From: Torymus aiolomorphi
Lineage: Eukaryota > Arthropoda > Insecta > Hymenoptera > Torymidae
DNA length: 64,000 nt
Direction of reading: 5' to 3'
Assembly (NCBI GenBank): GCA_036365515.1
Contig: CM070877.1
Span: forward strand, 56,580,475 to 56,644,474
Position numbers and translations under genes: made by a program. The notes under the pieces were generated by a model. It saw only the letters and a program-made list of their open reading frames with translations, had not been told where the DNA came from and did not search any database. The first letter of the stretch is position 1; each line of letters starts with the position of its first letter. This document shows, one piece after another, positions 1-12,966 of the stretch.

Positions 1-92
1 TTGTCCTTCTTCATCTCCTGTTGTATTTCCAGTTACTACTATTAGCCCGTTTTCCTTTATGCAATTTAACATCCTTTTTCCTTTCCCATTTA

Positions 93-751
93 TCATCTCG
101 TCTTCGACTCCCTTCTTTCTCTTTCTCCTTCCTGTGTCCACTTCCCTCCTTCTTTTCCTATCCTTGCATTCAAGGACCCCCCCCCCCCTTTACACTCCTT
201 GTCTCCCCCTATAATATAACTACCCTCTTTATTTTCCTCAAACCATGTTTCCATTTCTTCTATGTTTTCTTTCCTATTTTCTCTCATGTATACTACCCCT
301 ACTGTTACTATCTCTCCTCCCTCTCTGCACTTGGCTCCTATTATCTCTTTTGACTCGCTCTCTATCCAATCTACCTCTGTACTCACCTTTTCTTTAATTG
401 CTAGGAATAATATATCACCCCTTTTGCTCTCCCCTTCTTGTATATCATAATTGCTTCTACCATTTTTATCTTGTACCCTTCTAGTTTTATCCCCTCCATT
501 ATTTTTGTTTCAAAACATGTTTCCGTTAATCCCATCATATCATAGTCTTTTAGCTTTTCCCAATCTTTTTTATCCAATCTATTAATCCCTGCAATATTGC
601 AAAACATTAATTTTATTTTTTTCCTTACCTTATGTTTCCTCCTGCATCTCCTCCTCCTCCTCTGTTCCATCTGTCCTGTTCTCTCCTTTCCATTGCATTT
701 TCCGAAACCACTATTTCTCTGCCCTTTCCTTCCATATCCATTTCTTGTCAT
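93..751 (-). pseudogene. EEP endonuclease domain of a LINE ORF2 (broken)
   Basis: Two minus-strand frames, 401-751 and 93-386, together cover an EEP endonuclease domain, which nicks target DNA for target-primed reverse transcription. Visible hallmarks are KLMFCNIAGIN at the domain start, the acidic GLTETC motif that supplies a catalytic glutamate, and a GGD...NARIGKEGG block corresponding to the GDFNA motif. That last block is interrupted by extra residues encoded by a homopolymer C run on the plus strand near 178-188, and the two frames are not joined. The fragment is therefore non-functional as it stands. The start upstream of 751 is not defined. Confidence 0.75.
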
Positions 752-1060
752 CCGTGGTGATTTTGTTTAGTCCTATTTTTACCGTTTTCCCATTTTCCTT
801 AAGTTCCCTCGCCTTTTTAAACACTTTTCCTTTATTCCGTTTCTCCCTCCATGTAGTATCGTAATCTATCTATATTTTGTCTGAACTTTTCCTTTTATTC
901 TCTTGTCTCGCATTTTACTCCTATTTTCTTCGTTCCTCTTATTTTCCATGTTTTCGATATCCTTGCTTCCACTCCTAACTTAGCTTTTAACCAATGCTAT
1001 ACGTCTTCTACTCTCTACTTTCTCGTTTCTTCTAATCCAAAATGACTATATTGCTTTTTC

Positions 1061-1267
1061 TTATTTCTCTTTCCATGTGTTCCACCACCTATTCAATTTT
1101 TTATTCCTCTCTGTTTCGTCATCCCTTTCCTCCTCCGGTTTTCTTTTTTCTTTATTCCGTCCGTTTGCTTCAGCTTTCGCTTCCTTCCTTGCCACTTCTT
1201 TAACTTCCTCTCTGATCTTTTCCATCTTCTTATACATTTTGCTCAGCATCATTAGTATTTTGTCCAC
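1061..1267 (-). pseudogene. charged coiled-coil fragment, probable LINE ORF1/ORF2 leader
   Basis: A 68-residue minus-strand frame rich in Lys, Glu and Arg with heptad-like spacing (KMYKKMEKIREEVKEVARKE). It lies directly 5' of the EEP domain on the same strand, where LINEs commonly carry an ORF1 or linker coiled coil. It lacks a recognisable RRM or zinc knuckle. Low-complexity composition means it could also be chance. Confidence 0.4.
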
Positions 1268-1444
1268 TTTATTTTTGCCTTCTACTGTTTCTACTTCTAG
1301 ATCCTTTTTCGACGTTCTCCATACCTTATCGTTCTTTCCAAAACCTTCGTTATATTCTTTTACGTCGACTAATTTTTTTATCCTTTCCTTCCCTGTTATT
1401 TCTTTTCGTTTCTCTTATTTTCCCCTCTGACGGGCTGCCCTCTT

Positions 1445-2215
1445 TTATCCTTTCCCTGCGTTTTTGAGATCGTTAATAATTTTATTCCCAGAATACAATT
1501 TTCAGCCTGCAGGGTAACTACAAAAAAATTGGCAACCCGCAAGTACCACGGACCCCCCCCCCCCCAACCGTCCCATTTCGCCCGAGAAAATACCAAAAAA
1601 ATTCTAATCCCTCCGTTTTTGAGATCGTCAATAATTTTATTCCCGAAATACAATTTTGAGCCTGCAAGGTAGCTACAAAAAAAATTGGCAACCCCGCAAG
1701 TACCACGGAACACCCCTCCGCCAGAAAAAAACATACAAGAAATTCTAAGTCGGCCGTTTTTGAGATCGCCAATAATTTCATTCCCGGAATATATTCTTGA
1801 GCCTGCAGAAGAGCTACACAAAAATTGGCACCCCACAAGCACCACGGAACGTCTCCAACCATCTCCTTTCGCCCGAGAAAATCGCAAAAATATTCTAATA
1901 CCTCCGTTTTTGAGATCGCCAATAACTCTATTACCGAAATACAATTTTGAGCCTGCAGGGAATCTACAAAAAAATTGGTAACCACGCAAGCACCCCGACC
2001 CCCCCCCCCCCCGCCCCGAACTGCCGCTTTCGCCAGAAAAAACACATACAAAAAATTCTAATTCTTCCGTTTTTGAGAACGGCACTAATTTCATTTCCGG
2101 AATACAATTTTGGGCCTGCAGGATAGCCACAAAAAAATTGGCAACCTGCAAGCAGCACGACCCCCCACCCCCAACCGTCCCATTTCGCCCGAGAAAATCT
2201 CAAAAAAAGTCAGTT
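1445..2215 (-). repeat. S1 satellite, short inverted arm (~5 monomers)
   Basis: About five copies of a ~150-bp unit recognised by the block TTTTTGAGATCG followed by an A/T-rich stretch, a TTCCGGAATACAATTTTGAG-like segment and AAAAAATTGGCAACC. These are the reverse complement of the units that fill 2235-12900. Each unit carries a C-rich run of varying length (for example near 1551-1564 and 1999-2012). Frames of 60-250 residues in this stretch come from the repeat and show no protein family. Confidence 0.9.
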
Positions 2216-2234
2216 GCTTCTTTATTACACATAG

Positions 2235-5200
2235 TTTTTTTCGGGCCAAAGGGGGGGATTCCGCGGTGCTTGCGAGGTTGCCAATTTTTTTGTAGCTACC
2301 CTGCAGGCTCAAAATTGTAGTCCGGCAATAAAATTATTGCGATCTCAAAAACAGTGGAATTAAATTTTCTTTGCGATTTTTTCGGGTGAAGGGATAGTTT
2401 GACAGTGTTCCGCGGTGCTTGCAGGGTTGCTAATTTTTTTGTAGCTATTCTGCGTAACCAAAATTGTATTCCGGGAATAAAATTATTGACGATCTCAAAA
2501 ACAGTTGAATTAGATTTTTTTTGCGATTTTCTAGGGCGAAAGGGATAATTTTGCGGTGTTCTGCGGTGCTTGGAAGTTGCCAATTTTTTTGTAACTCTCC
2601 TGCAGACCCAAGAATATATTCCGGGAATAAAATAATTGTCGATCTCAAAAACGTCTGAATTAGAATATTACGTATATTTTTTTTTTGGACGAAAGGAGGT
2701 GTTCCGCGGTGCTTAAGGGGTTGCCAATTTTTTTGTAACTACCCTACATATTCAAAATTGTATTCCGGGAATAAAATTATTGGCGATCTCAAAAACAGAA
2801 AAAATTAGATTTTTTTTGTTATTTTTTCGGTCGAAAGGGGTAGATGGGAGTGTTCCACGGGGCTTGCAGGGTTATCAATTTTTGGTAGCTATCCTGCATA
2901 CTCAAAATTATATTCCGAGAATAAAATTATTGGCGATCTGAAAAACGGCTGAATTAGATTTTTTTGTTATTTTGTCGGTCGAAAGGGGTAGTTTGGAGAC
3001 GCCCCACGGTGCTTGCAGGTTGCCAATTTTTTTGTAGCTATCTCACATACTCAAAATTGTGATTCGGAAATAAAATTATTGACGATCCCAAAAACGGCTG
3101 AATTAGATTTTTTTGCGATTTTTTCGGCTGAAAGTGGGTGTTGCGCAGTGCTTGCAGGGTTGCCAATTTTTTTGTAGCTCTCCTGCATACTCAAAATTGT
3201 ATTCCGGGAATAAAATTATTGGCGATCTCTTAAACGGGGGAATTAGAATTTTTTATATTTTTTTTTTGTGCTAATGGGGGTGTTCCGCGGTGCTTTCGGC
3301 GTTGCCAATTTTTTTGTAGATATCTTGTATCCTAGAATTCGTATTCCGGCAATAATATTATTGGCAATCTCAAAAACGGCGGAGTTACATTTTTTTTAGC
3401 GATTTTTCTGTATGTAAGTGGTAGTTTGAGCCTGTTCCGCGGTGCTTTGGGCGTTGCCAATTATTTTGTAGGTATCTTGAATCCTAGAATTCTTATTCCG
3501 GCGATAAAATTATTGGCGATCTCAAAAACGGCGGAATTAGAAATTTTTTTGCGATTTTTCGATATGAATGGGATAGTTTGAGAGGGCTCCGCGGTGCTTT
3601 GGGCGTTACCATTTTTTTGTAGATATCGTGTACCCTAAAATTCGTATTCCGGCAATAAAATTATTGGCGATCTCAAAAACGGCGGAGTTAGAATTTTTTG
3701 ACGATTTTTCGCTATGTAAGGGGTAGTTTGACGGTGTTCCACCGTGCTTCAAGCGATGCCAATTTTTTTGTAGGTATCTTGTATCGTAGAATTCATATTC
3801 CGGCAATAAAATTGTTGGCTATCTCAAAAACGGCGGAGTTAGAAATTTTTTAGTGACTTTTCGGTATGTAAGGGGTAGTTTGAGGGTGTTCCGCGGTGCT
3901 TTAGTCGTTGCCAATTTTTTTGTAGATATCTTGTATCCTAGAATTCGTATTCCGGCAATAAAATTATTGGCGATCTCAAAAACGACGGAGTTACATTTTA
4001 TTTAGCGATTTTTCTGTATGTAAGTGGTAGTTTGAGCCAGTTCCGCGGTGCTTTGGGCGTTACCAATTATTTTGTAGGTATCTTGAATCCTTGAATTCTT
4101 ATTCCGGCGATAAAATTATTGGCGATCTCAAAAACGGCGGAATTAGAAATTTTTTTGCGATTTTTCGGTATGAATGGGATAGTTTGAGAGGGCTCCGCGG
4201 TGCTTTGGGCGTTACCATTTTTTTGTAGATATCGTGTACCCTAAAATTCGTATTCCGGCAATAAAATTATTGGCGATCTCAAAAACGGCGGAGTTGGAAT
4301 TTTTTGGCGATTTTTCGCTATGTAAGAAGTAGTTTGACGGTGTTCCACCGTGCTTCAAGCGATGCCAATTTTTTTGTAGGTATCTTGTATCGTAGAATTC
4401 ATATTCCGGCAATAAAATTGTTGGCTATCTCAAAAACGGCGGAGTTAGAAATTTTTTAGTGACTTTTCGGTATGTAAGGGGTAGTTTGAGGGTGTTCCGC
4501 GGTGCTTTGAGCGTTGCCAATTTTTTTGTAGATTCCTTGTATCTTTAAATTCGTATTGCGGCAATAAAATTATTGCCGATCTCAAAAACGGCAGAGTTAG
4601 AATTTTTGGGTGATTTTTCGGTATGAAAGGGGTAGTTTGAGGGTGTTCCGCGGTGCTTTAGTCGTTGCCAATTTTTTTGTAGATATCTTGTATCCTAGAA
4701 TTCGTATTCCGGCAATAAAATTATTGGCGATCTCAAAAACGACGGAGTTACATTTTTTTTTAGCGATTTTTCTGTATGTAAGTGGTAGTTTGAGCCTGTT
4801 CCGCGGTGCTTTGGGCGTTGCCAATTATTTTGTAGGTATCTTGAATCCTAGAATTCTTATGCCGGCGATAAAATTATTGGCGATCTCAAAAACGGCGGAA
4901 TTAGAAATTTTTTTGCGATTTTTCGGTACGAAAGGGATAGTTTGAGAGGGCTCCGCGGTGATTTGGGCGTTACCATTTTTTTGTAGATATCGTGTACCCT
5001 AAAATTCGTATTCCGGCAATAAAATTATTGGCGATCTCAAAAACGGCGGAGTTAGAATTTTTTGGCGATTTTTCGCTATGTAAGGGGTAGTTTGACGGTG
5101 TTCCACCGTGCTTCAAGCGATGCCAATTTTTTTGTAGGTATCTTGTATCGTAGAATTCATATTCCGGCAATAAAATGGTTGGCTATCTCAAAAACGGCGG

Positions 5201-8200
5201 AGTTAGAAATTTTTTAGTGACTTCTCGGTATGTAAGGGGTAGTTTGAGGGTGTTCCGCGGTGCTTTGAGCGTTGCCAATTTTTTTGTAGATTCCTTGTAT
5301 CTTTAAATTCGTATTCCGGCAATAAAATTATTGGCGATCTCAAAAACGGCAGAGTTAGAATTTTTGGGTGATTTTTCGGTATGAAAGGGGTAGTTTGAGG
5401 GTGTTCCGCGGTGCTTTAGTCGTTGCCAATTTTGTTGTAGATATCTTGTATCCTAGAATTCGTATTCCGGCAATAAAAGTATTGGCGATCTCAAAAACGA
5501 CGGAGTTACATTTTTTTTAGCGATTTTTCTGTATGTAAGTGGTAGTTTGAGCCTGTTCCGCGGTGCTTTGGGCGTTGCCAATTATTTTGTAGGTATCTTG
5601 AATCCTAGAATTCTTATTCCGGCGATAAAATTATTGGCGATCTCAAAAACGGCGGAATTAGAAATTTTTTTGCGATTTTTCGGTACGAAAGGGATAGTTT
5701 GAGAGGGCTCCGCGGTGATTTGGGCGTTACCATTTTTTTGTAGATATCGTGTACCCTAAAATTCGTATTCCGGCAATAAAATTATTGGCGATCTCAAAAA
5801 CGGCGGAGTTAGAATTTTTTGGCGATTTTTCGCTATGTAAGGGGTAGTTTGACGGTGTTCCACCGTGCTTCAAGCGATGCCATTTTTTTTGTAGGTATCT
5901 TGTATCGTAGAATTCATATTCCGGCAATAAAATGGTTGGCTATCTCAAAAACGGCGGAGTTAGAAATTTTTTAGTGACTTTTCGGTATGTAAGGGGTAGT
6001 TTGAGGGTGTTCCGCGGTGCTTTGAGCGTTGCCAATTTTTTTGTAGATTCCTTGTATCTTTAAATTCGTATTCCGGCAATAAAATTATTGGCGATCTCAA
6101 AAACGGCAGAGTTAGAATTTTTGGGTGACTTCTCGGTATGTAAGGGGTAGTTTGAGGGTGTTCCGCGGTGCTTTGAGCGTTGCCAATTTTTTTGTAGATT
6201 CCTTGTATCTTTAAATTCGTATTCCGGCAATAAAATTATTGGCGATCTCAAAAACGGCAGAGTTAGAATTTTTGGGTGATTTTTCGGTATGAAAGGGGTA
6301 GTTTGAGGGTGTTCCGCGGTGCTTTAGTCGTTGCCAATTTTGTTGTAGATATCCTGTATCCTAGAATTCGTATTCCGGCAATAAAATTATTGGCGATCTC
6401 AAAAACGACGGAGTTACATTTTTTTTAGCGATTTTTCTGTATGTAAGTGGTAGTTTGAGCCTGTTCCGCGGTGCTTTGGGCGTTGCCAATTATTTTGTAG
6501 GTATCTTGAATCCTAGAATTCTTATTCCGGCGATAAAATTATTGGCGATCTCAAAAACGGCGGAATTAGAAATTTTTTTGCGATTTTTCGGTACGAAAGG
6601 GATAGTTTGAGAGGGCTCCGCGGTGATTTGGGCGTTACCATTTTTTTGTAGATATCGTGTACCCTAAAATTCGTATTCCGGCAATAAAATTATTGGCGAT
6701 CTCAAAAACGGCGGAGTTAGAAATTTTTGGCGATTTTTCGCTATGTAAGGGGTAGTTTGACGGTGTTCCACCGTGCTTCAAGCGATGCCAATTTTTTTGT
6801 AGGTATCTTGTATCGTAGAATTCATATTCCGGCAATAAAATGGTTGGCTATCTCAAAAACGGCGGAGTTAGAAATTTTTTAGTGACTTTTCGGTATGTAA
6901 GGGGTAGTTTGAGGGTGTTCCGCGGTGCTTTGAGCGTTGCCAATTTTTTTGTAGATTCCTTGTATCTTTAAATTCGTATTCCGGCAATAAAATTATTGGC
7001 GATCTCAAAAACGGCAGAGTTAGAATTTTTGGGTGACTTCTCGGTATGTAAGGGGTAGTTTGAGGGTGTTCCGCGGTGCTTTGAGCGTTGCCAAGTTTTT
7101 GTAGATTCCTTGTATCTTTAAATTCGTATTCCGGCAATAAAATTATTGGCGATCTCAAAAACGGCAGAGTTAGAATTTTTGGGTGATTTTTCGGTATGAA
7201 AGGGGTAGTTTGAGGGTGTTCCGCGGTGCTTTAGTCGTTGCCAATTTTGTTGTAGATATCCTGTATCCTAGAATTCGTATTCCGGCAATAAAATTATTGG
7301 CGATCTCAAAAACGACGGAGTTACATTTTTTTTAGCGATTTTTCTGTATGTAAGTGGTAGTTTGAGCCTGTTCCGCGGTGCTTTGGGCGTTGCCAATTAT
7401 TTTGTAGGTATCTTGAATCCTAGAATTCTTATTCCGGCGATAAAATTATTGGCGATCTCAAAAACGGCGGAATTAGAAATTTTTTTGCGATTTTTCGGTA
7501 CGAAAGGGATAGTTTGAGAGGGCTCCGCGGTGATTTGGGCGTTACCATTTTTTTGTAGATATCGTGTACCCTAAAATTCGTATTCCGGCAATAAAATTAT
7601 TGGCGATCTCAAAAACGGCGGAGTTAGAATTTTTTGGCGATTTTTCGCTATGTAAGGGGTAGTTTGACGGTGTTCCACCGTGCTTCAAGCGATGCCAATT
7701 TTTTTGTAGGTATCTTGTATCGTAGAATTCATATTCCGGCAATAAAATGGTTGGCTATCTCAAAAACGGCGGAGTTAGAAATTTTTTAGTGACTTTTCGG
7801 TATGTAAGGGGTAGTTTGAGGGTGTTCCGCAGTGCTTTGAGCGTTGCCAATTTTTTTGTAGATTCCTTGTATCTTTAAATTCGTATTCCGGCAATAAAAT
7901 TATTGGCGATCTCAAAAACGGCAGAGTTAGAATTTTTGGGTGATTTTTCGGTATGAAAGGGGTAGTTTGAGGGTGTTCCGCGGTGCTTTAGTCGTTGCCA
8001 ATTTTGTTGTAGATATCTTGTATCCTAGAATTCGTATTCCGGCAATAAAATTATTGGCGATCTCAAAAACGACGGAGTTACATTTTTTTTAGCGATTTTT
8101 CTGTATGTAAGTGGTACTTTGAGCCTGTTCCGCGGTGCTTTGGGCGTTGCCAATTATTTTGTAGGTATCTTGAATCCTAGAATTCTTATTCCGGCGATAA

Positions 8201-11200
8201 AATTATTGGCGATCTCAAGAGCGGCGGAATTAGAAATTTTTTTGCGATTCTTCGGTATGAAAGGGATAGTTCGAGGGCTCCGCGGTTATTTGGGCGTTAT
8301 CATTTTTTTGTAGATATCGTGTACCCTAAAATTCGTATTCCGGCAATAAAATTATTGGCGATCTCAAAAACGGCGGAGTTAGAATTTTTTGACGATTTTT
8401 CGCTATGTAAGGGGTAGTTTGACGGTGTTCCACCGTGCTTCAAGCGATGCCAATTTTTTTGTAGGTATCTTGTATTCTAGAATTCATATTCCGGCAATAA
8501 AATTGTTGGCTATCTCAAAAACGGCGGAGTTAGAATTTTTTTAGTGACTTTTCGGTATGTAAGGGGTAGTTTGAGCCTGTTCCGCGGTGCTTTGGGCGTT
8601 GCCAATTATTTTGTAGGTATCTTGAATCCTAGAATTCTTATTCCGGCGATAAAATTATTGGCGATCTCAAAAACGGCGGAATTAGAAATTTTTTTGCGAT
8701 TTTTCGGTGTGAATGGGATAGTTTGAGAGGGCTCCGCGGTGCTTTGGGCGTTACCATTTTTTTGTAGATATCGTATACTCTAAAATTCGTATTCCGGCAA
8801 TAAAATTATTGGCGATCTCAAAAACGGCGGAGTTAGAATTTTTTGGCGATTTTTCGCTATGTAAGGGGTAGTTAGACGGTGTTCCACCGTGCTTCAAGCG
8901 ATGCCAATTTTTTTGTAGGTATCTTGTATCGTAGAATTCATGTTCCGGCAATAAAATTGTTGGCTATCTCAAAAACGGCGGAGTTAGAAATTTTTTAGTG
9001 GCTTTTCGGTATGTAAGGGGTAGTTTGAGGGTGTTCCGCGGTGCTTTGAGCGTTGCCAATTTTTTTGTAGATTCCTTGTATCTTTAAATTCGTATTCCGG
9101 CAATAAAATTATTGGCGATCTCAAAAACGGCAGAGTTAGAATTTTTGGGTGATTTTTCGGTATGAAAGGGGTAGTTTGAGGGTGTTCCGCGGTGCTTAAG
9201 TCGTTGCCAATTTTTTTGTAGATATCTTGTATCCTAGAATTCGTATTCCGGCAATAAAATTATTGGCGATCTCAAAAACGACGGAGTTACATTTTTTTTA
9301 GCGATTTTTCTGTATGTAAGTGGTAGTTTGAGCCTGTTCCGCTGTGCTTTGGGCGTTGCCAATTATTTTGTAGGTATCTTGAATCCTAGAATTCTTATTC
9401 CGGCGATAAAATTATTGGCGATCTCAAAAACGGCGGAATTAGAAATTTTTTTGCGATTTTTCGGTATGAAAGGGATAGTTTGAGAGGGCTCCGCGGTGAT
9501 TTGGGCGTTACCATTTTTTGTAGATATCGTGTACCCTAAAATTCGTATTCCGGCAATAAAATTATTGGCGATCTCAAAAACGGCGGAGTTAGAATTTTTT
9601 GACGATTTTTCGCTATGTCAGGGGTAGTTTGACGGTGTTCCACCGTGCTTCAAGCGATGCCAATTTTTTTGTAGGTATCTTGTATCCTAGAATTCATATT
9701 CCGGCAATAAAATTGTTGGCTATCTCAAAAAAGGCGGAGTTAGAATTTTTTTAGTGACTTTTCGGTATGTAAGGGGTAGTTTGAGGGTGTTTCGCGGTGC
9801 TTTGAGCGTTGCCAATTTTTTTGTAGATTCCTTGTATCTTTAAATTCGTATTCCGGCAATAAAATTATTGGCGATCTCAAAAACGGCAGAGTTAGAATTT
9901 TTGGTCGATTTTTCTGTATGAAAGGGGTAGTTTGAGGGTGTTCCGCGGTGCTTTGGGCGATGCCAATTTTTTGTAGGTATCTTGTATCCTAGAATTCGTA
10001 TTCCGGCAGTAATATTATTGGCAATCTCAAAAACGGCGGAGTTACATTTTTTTTAGCGATTTTTCTGTATGTAAGTGGTAGTTTGAGCCTGTTCCGCGGT
10101 GCTTTGGGCGTTGCCAATTATTTTGTAGGTATCTTGAATCCTAGAATTCTTATTCCGGCGACAAAATTATTGGCGATCTCAAAAACGGCGAAATTAGACA
10201 TTTTTTTCCGATTTTTCGGTATGAAAGGGATAGTTTAAGAGGGCTCCGCGGTGATTTGGGCGTTACCATTTTTTTGTAGATATCGTGTACCCTAAAATTC
10301 GTATTCCGGCAATAAAATTATTGGCGATCTCAAAAACGGCGGAGTTAGAATTTTTTGACGATTTTTCGTTATGTAAGGGGTAGTTTGACGGTGTTCCACC
10401 GTGCTTCAAGTGATGCCAATTTTTTTGTAGATTCCTTGTATCTTTAAATTCGTATTCCCGCAATAAAATTATTGGCGATCTCAAAAACGGCAGAGTTAGA
10501 ATTTTTGGGCGATTTTTCGGTATGAAAGGGGTAGTTTGAGGGTGTTCCGCGGTGCTTTGGGCGATGCCAATTTTTTGTAGGTATATTGTATCCTAGAATT
10601 GGTATTCCGGAAATAAAATTATGGGCGATCTCAAAAACGGCGGAGTTACAATTCTCTAAGCGATTTTTCTGTATGTAAGGGGTAGCTTGAGGCTGTTCCG
10701 CGGTGCTTTGAGCGTTGCCAATTTTTTTGTAGATACCTTGTATCTTAGAATTCGTATTTCGGCAATAAAATTATTGGCGATCTCAAAAACGGCAGAGTTA
10801 GAATTTTTGGGCGATTTTTCGGCATGAAAGGGGTAGTTTGAGGGTTTTCCGCAGAGCTTTGGGCGTTACCAATTTTTTGTAGATGCCTTCTACCCTAGAA
10901 TTCGTATTCCGGCGATAAAATTATTGGCGATCTCAAAAACGGCGGAATTAGAAATTTTTTTGCGATTTTTCGGTATGAAAGGGGAGTTTGAGGGTGTTCC
11001 GCGGTGCTTTGGGCGATGCCAATTTTTTGTAGGTATTCTATATCCTAGAATTCGTATTCCGGCAATAAAATTATTGGCGATCTCAAAAACAGAGAAATTA
11101 AATTTTTTTAGCGATTTTTCGGTATGTAAGGCGTAGTTTGAGGGTGTTCCGCCGTGCTTCGGGCGATTCCAATCTTTTTGTAGGTATCTTATATCCTAGA

Positions 11201-12900
11201 ATTCGTATTCCAGCAATAAAATTATTGGCGATCTCAAAAACAACGGAGTTAGAATTTTTTAGTGATTTTTCGGTATGTAAGGGGTAGCTTGAGGGTGTTC
11301 CGCGGTGCTTTAGGCTTTACCAATTTTTTGTAGATGTCTTCTACCCTAGAATTCGTATTCCGGCGATAAAATTATTGGCGATCTCAAAAACGGCGGAATT
11401 AGAAATTTTTTTGCAATTTTTAGGTATGAAAGAGGTAGTTTGAGAGGGTTCCGCGGTGCTTTGGGTGTTACCATTTTTTCGTAGATATCTTGTATCCTAA
11501 GATTGGGATTCCGGTAATAAAATTATTGGCGATCTCAAAAACGGCGGAATTAGAATTTTTTGCGATTTTTGGTATGGAAGCGGTAGTTTGAGGGTGTTCC
11601 ACGGTGCTTCGGGGCGATGCCAATTTTTTTTTGTAGTAGTTATCTTGTATCCTAGAATTCGAATTCCGGCAAGAAAATTATTGGCGATCTCAAAAACAGC
11701 GGACACAGAATTTTTTGAGCGTTATTTCGTTATGTAAGGGGTAGCTTGAGGGTGTTCCGCGGCGCTTTAGGCGTTGCCAATATTTTGTAGATATTTTGTA
11801 TCCTAGAATTCGTATTCCGGCAATAAAATTATTGACGATCTCAAAAACGGCGGAGTTACAATTTTTTTAGCGATTTTTCTGTATGTAAGAGGTAGTTTGG
11901 GCCTGTTCCGCGGTACTTTGGGCTTCGCCAATTATTTTGTGGGTATCTTGGATCCTAGAATTCTTATTCCGACGATAAAATTACTGGCGATCTCAAAAAC
12001 GGCGGAATTAGAAATTTTTTTGCGATTTTTCGGTATGAAAGGGGTAATTTGAGAGGGCTCCGCGGTGCTTTGGGCTTTACCAATTTTTTTGTAGATATCT
12101 TGTAACCTAAAATTCGTATTCCGGCAATAAAATTATTGGCGATCTCAAAAACGACGGAATTAGTATTTTTTTTTTTGCGATTTTTCGGTATGGAAGGGGT
12201 AGTTTGAGGGTGTTCCGCGGTGCTTTGGGCGATGCCAATTTTTTGTAGGTATCTTATATCCTAGAATTCGTATTCCGGCGATAAAATTATTGGCGATCTC
12301 ATAAACTGCGGAATTAGAAATTTTTTTGCGAATTTTCGGTATGAAAGGGGTAGTTTGAGAGGGCTCCGCAGTGCTTTGGGCGTTTCCAATTTTTTTTGTA
12401 GATATCTTGTACCCTAAAATTCGTATTCCGGCAATAAAATTATGGGCGATCTCAAAAACGGCGGAATTAGAATTTTTATGCGATTTTTGGTATGGAAGGG
12501 GTAGTTTGAGGGTGTTCCGCGGTGCTTTGGGCGATGCCAATTTTTTGTACATATCTTGTATCGTAGAATTCGTATTCCGGTAATAATATTATTGGCAATC
12601 TCAAAAACGGCGGAGTTAGAATTTTTTTTGTGATTTTTCGGTATGAATGGTGTAGTTTGACAGGGTTCCGCGGTGCTTTTGGGCGTTACCAATTTTTTTG
12701 TAGATATCTTGTATCCTAAAATTCGTATTCTTATGAATTAGTATTTTTTGCGATTTTTCGGTATGGAAGGGGTAGTTTGATGGTGTTCCGCGGTGCTTTG
12801 AGCGATGCCAATTTTTTGTAGGTATCTTGTATCCTAGAATTCGTATTCCGGCAAAAAAGTTATTGGCGATCTCAAAAACAGCGGAGTTAGAATTTTTTTA
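2235..12900 (+). repeat. S1 satellite, main array (~70 monomers of ~151 bp)
   Basis: Head-to-tail units of about 151 bp. Successive GGCGATCTC blocks at 3515, 3666 and 3817 are 151 bp apart. The unit runs GGCGATCTCAAAAACGGCGG, a T-rich tract, GCGATTTTTCGGTATG, GGGGTAGTTTGAGG, TGTTCCGCGGTGCTT, GCCAATTTTTTTGTAG, TATCTTGTATCCTAGAATTC, GTATTCCGGCAATAAAATTA. Units at the two ends (about 2235-3300 and 10500-12900) are more diverged than those in the middle. Several 60-130-residue frames are produced by the repeat itself and are not annotated as genes. Confidence 0.97.
3300..10490 (+). repeat. higher-order core of S1
   Basis: One variant monomer (GCGTTACCATTTTTTTG with GATATCGTGTACCC) recurs at about 3606, 4212, 4970, 5727, 6635, 7542, 8296, 8751, 9510 and 10263. 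The spacings are about 606, 758, 757, 908, 907, 754, 455, 759 and 753 bp, that is 4, 5, 5, 6, 6, 5, 3, 5 and 5 monomers. The base higher-order unit is thus ~757 bp (5 monomers). The 6-mers contain an extra copy of the monomer with GATTCCTTGTATCTTTAAA (for example around 6121-6271). Near-identity between higher-order units implies recent homogenisation by unequal exchange or conversion. Confidence 0.88.
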
Positions 12901-12904
12901 GAAA

Positions 12905-12966
12905 TCATAATTATTTGGAAGTTTGAATTTTCGTCGGAGTCGCAACATTGCAAACTTCAACCACAT
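12905..12966 (+). repeat. transposon-like terminal sequence closing the S1 array
   Basis: Directly after the last S1 monomer comes GAATTTTCGTCGGAGTCGCA then ACATTGCAAACTTCAACCACAT. This matches, with a few changes, the right terminus of the 32-kb element (TTTTCGTTGGATCGCAACG, TTGCAAACTTCAAACCCAT at 54119-54157), in the same polarity relative to the satellite. It suggests that S1 is the arm of a related element. No matching left terminus is visible near 1440, so that end may have been lost to the LINE junction or to deletion. Confidence 0.65.

Larger units (their letters stand above)
1..1430 (-). mobile_element. LINE (non-LTR retrotransposon), 5' part, degraded
   Basis: On the minus strand this stretch encodes broken pieces of a LINE: a charged, coiled-coil-like segment near 1061-1267 followed downstream by an endonuclease/exonuclease/phosphatase (EEP) domain at 93-751. 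The 5' end lies towards 1430, where the satellite begins; the reverse transcriptase would lie beyond position 1, outside the window. The plus strand is strongly C/T-rich, so long open frames on that strand are shadows. Frames are interrupted, so this copy is dead. The EEP style (NIAG near the start, LTETC, GGD..NAR) resembles LINE families common in insects; the exact clade cannot be assigned without the RT. Confidence 0.75.

Noticed and set aside
1445..12966. CRISPR-like regular repeats
   Set aside because: Units are ~151 bp, contiguous and without unique spacers, in a eukaryotic setting with LINEs and LTR elements.
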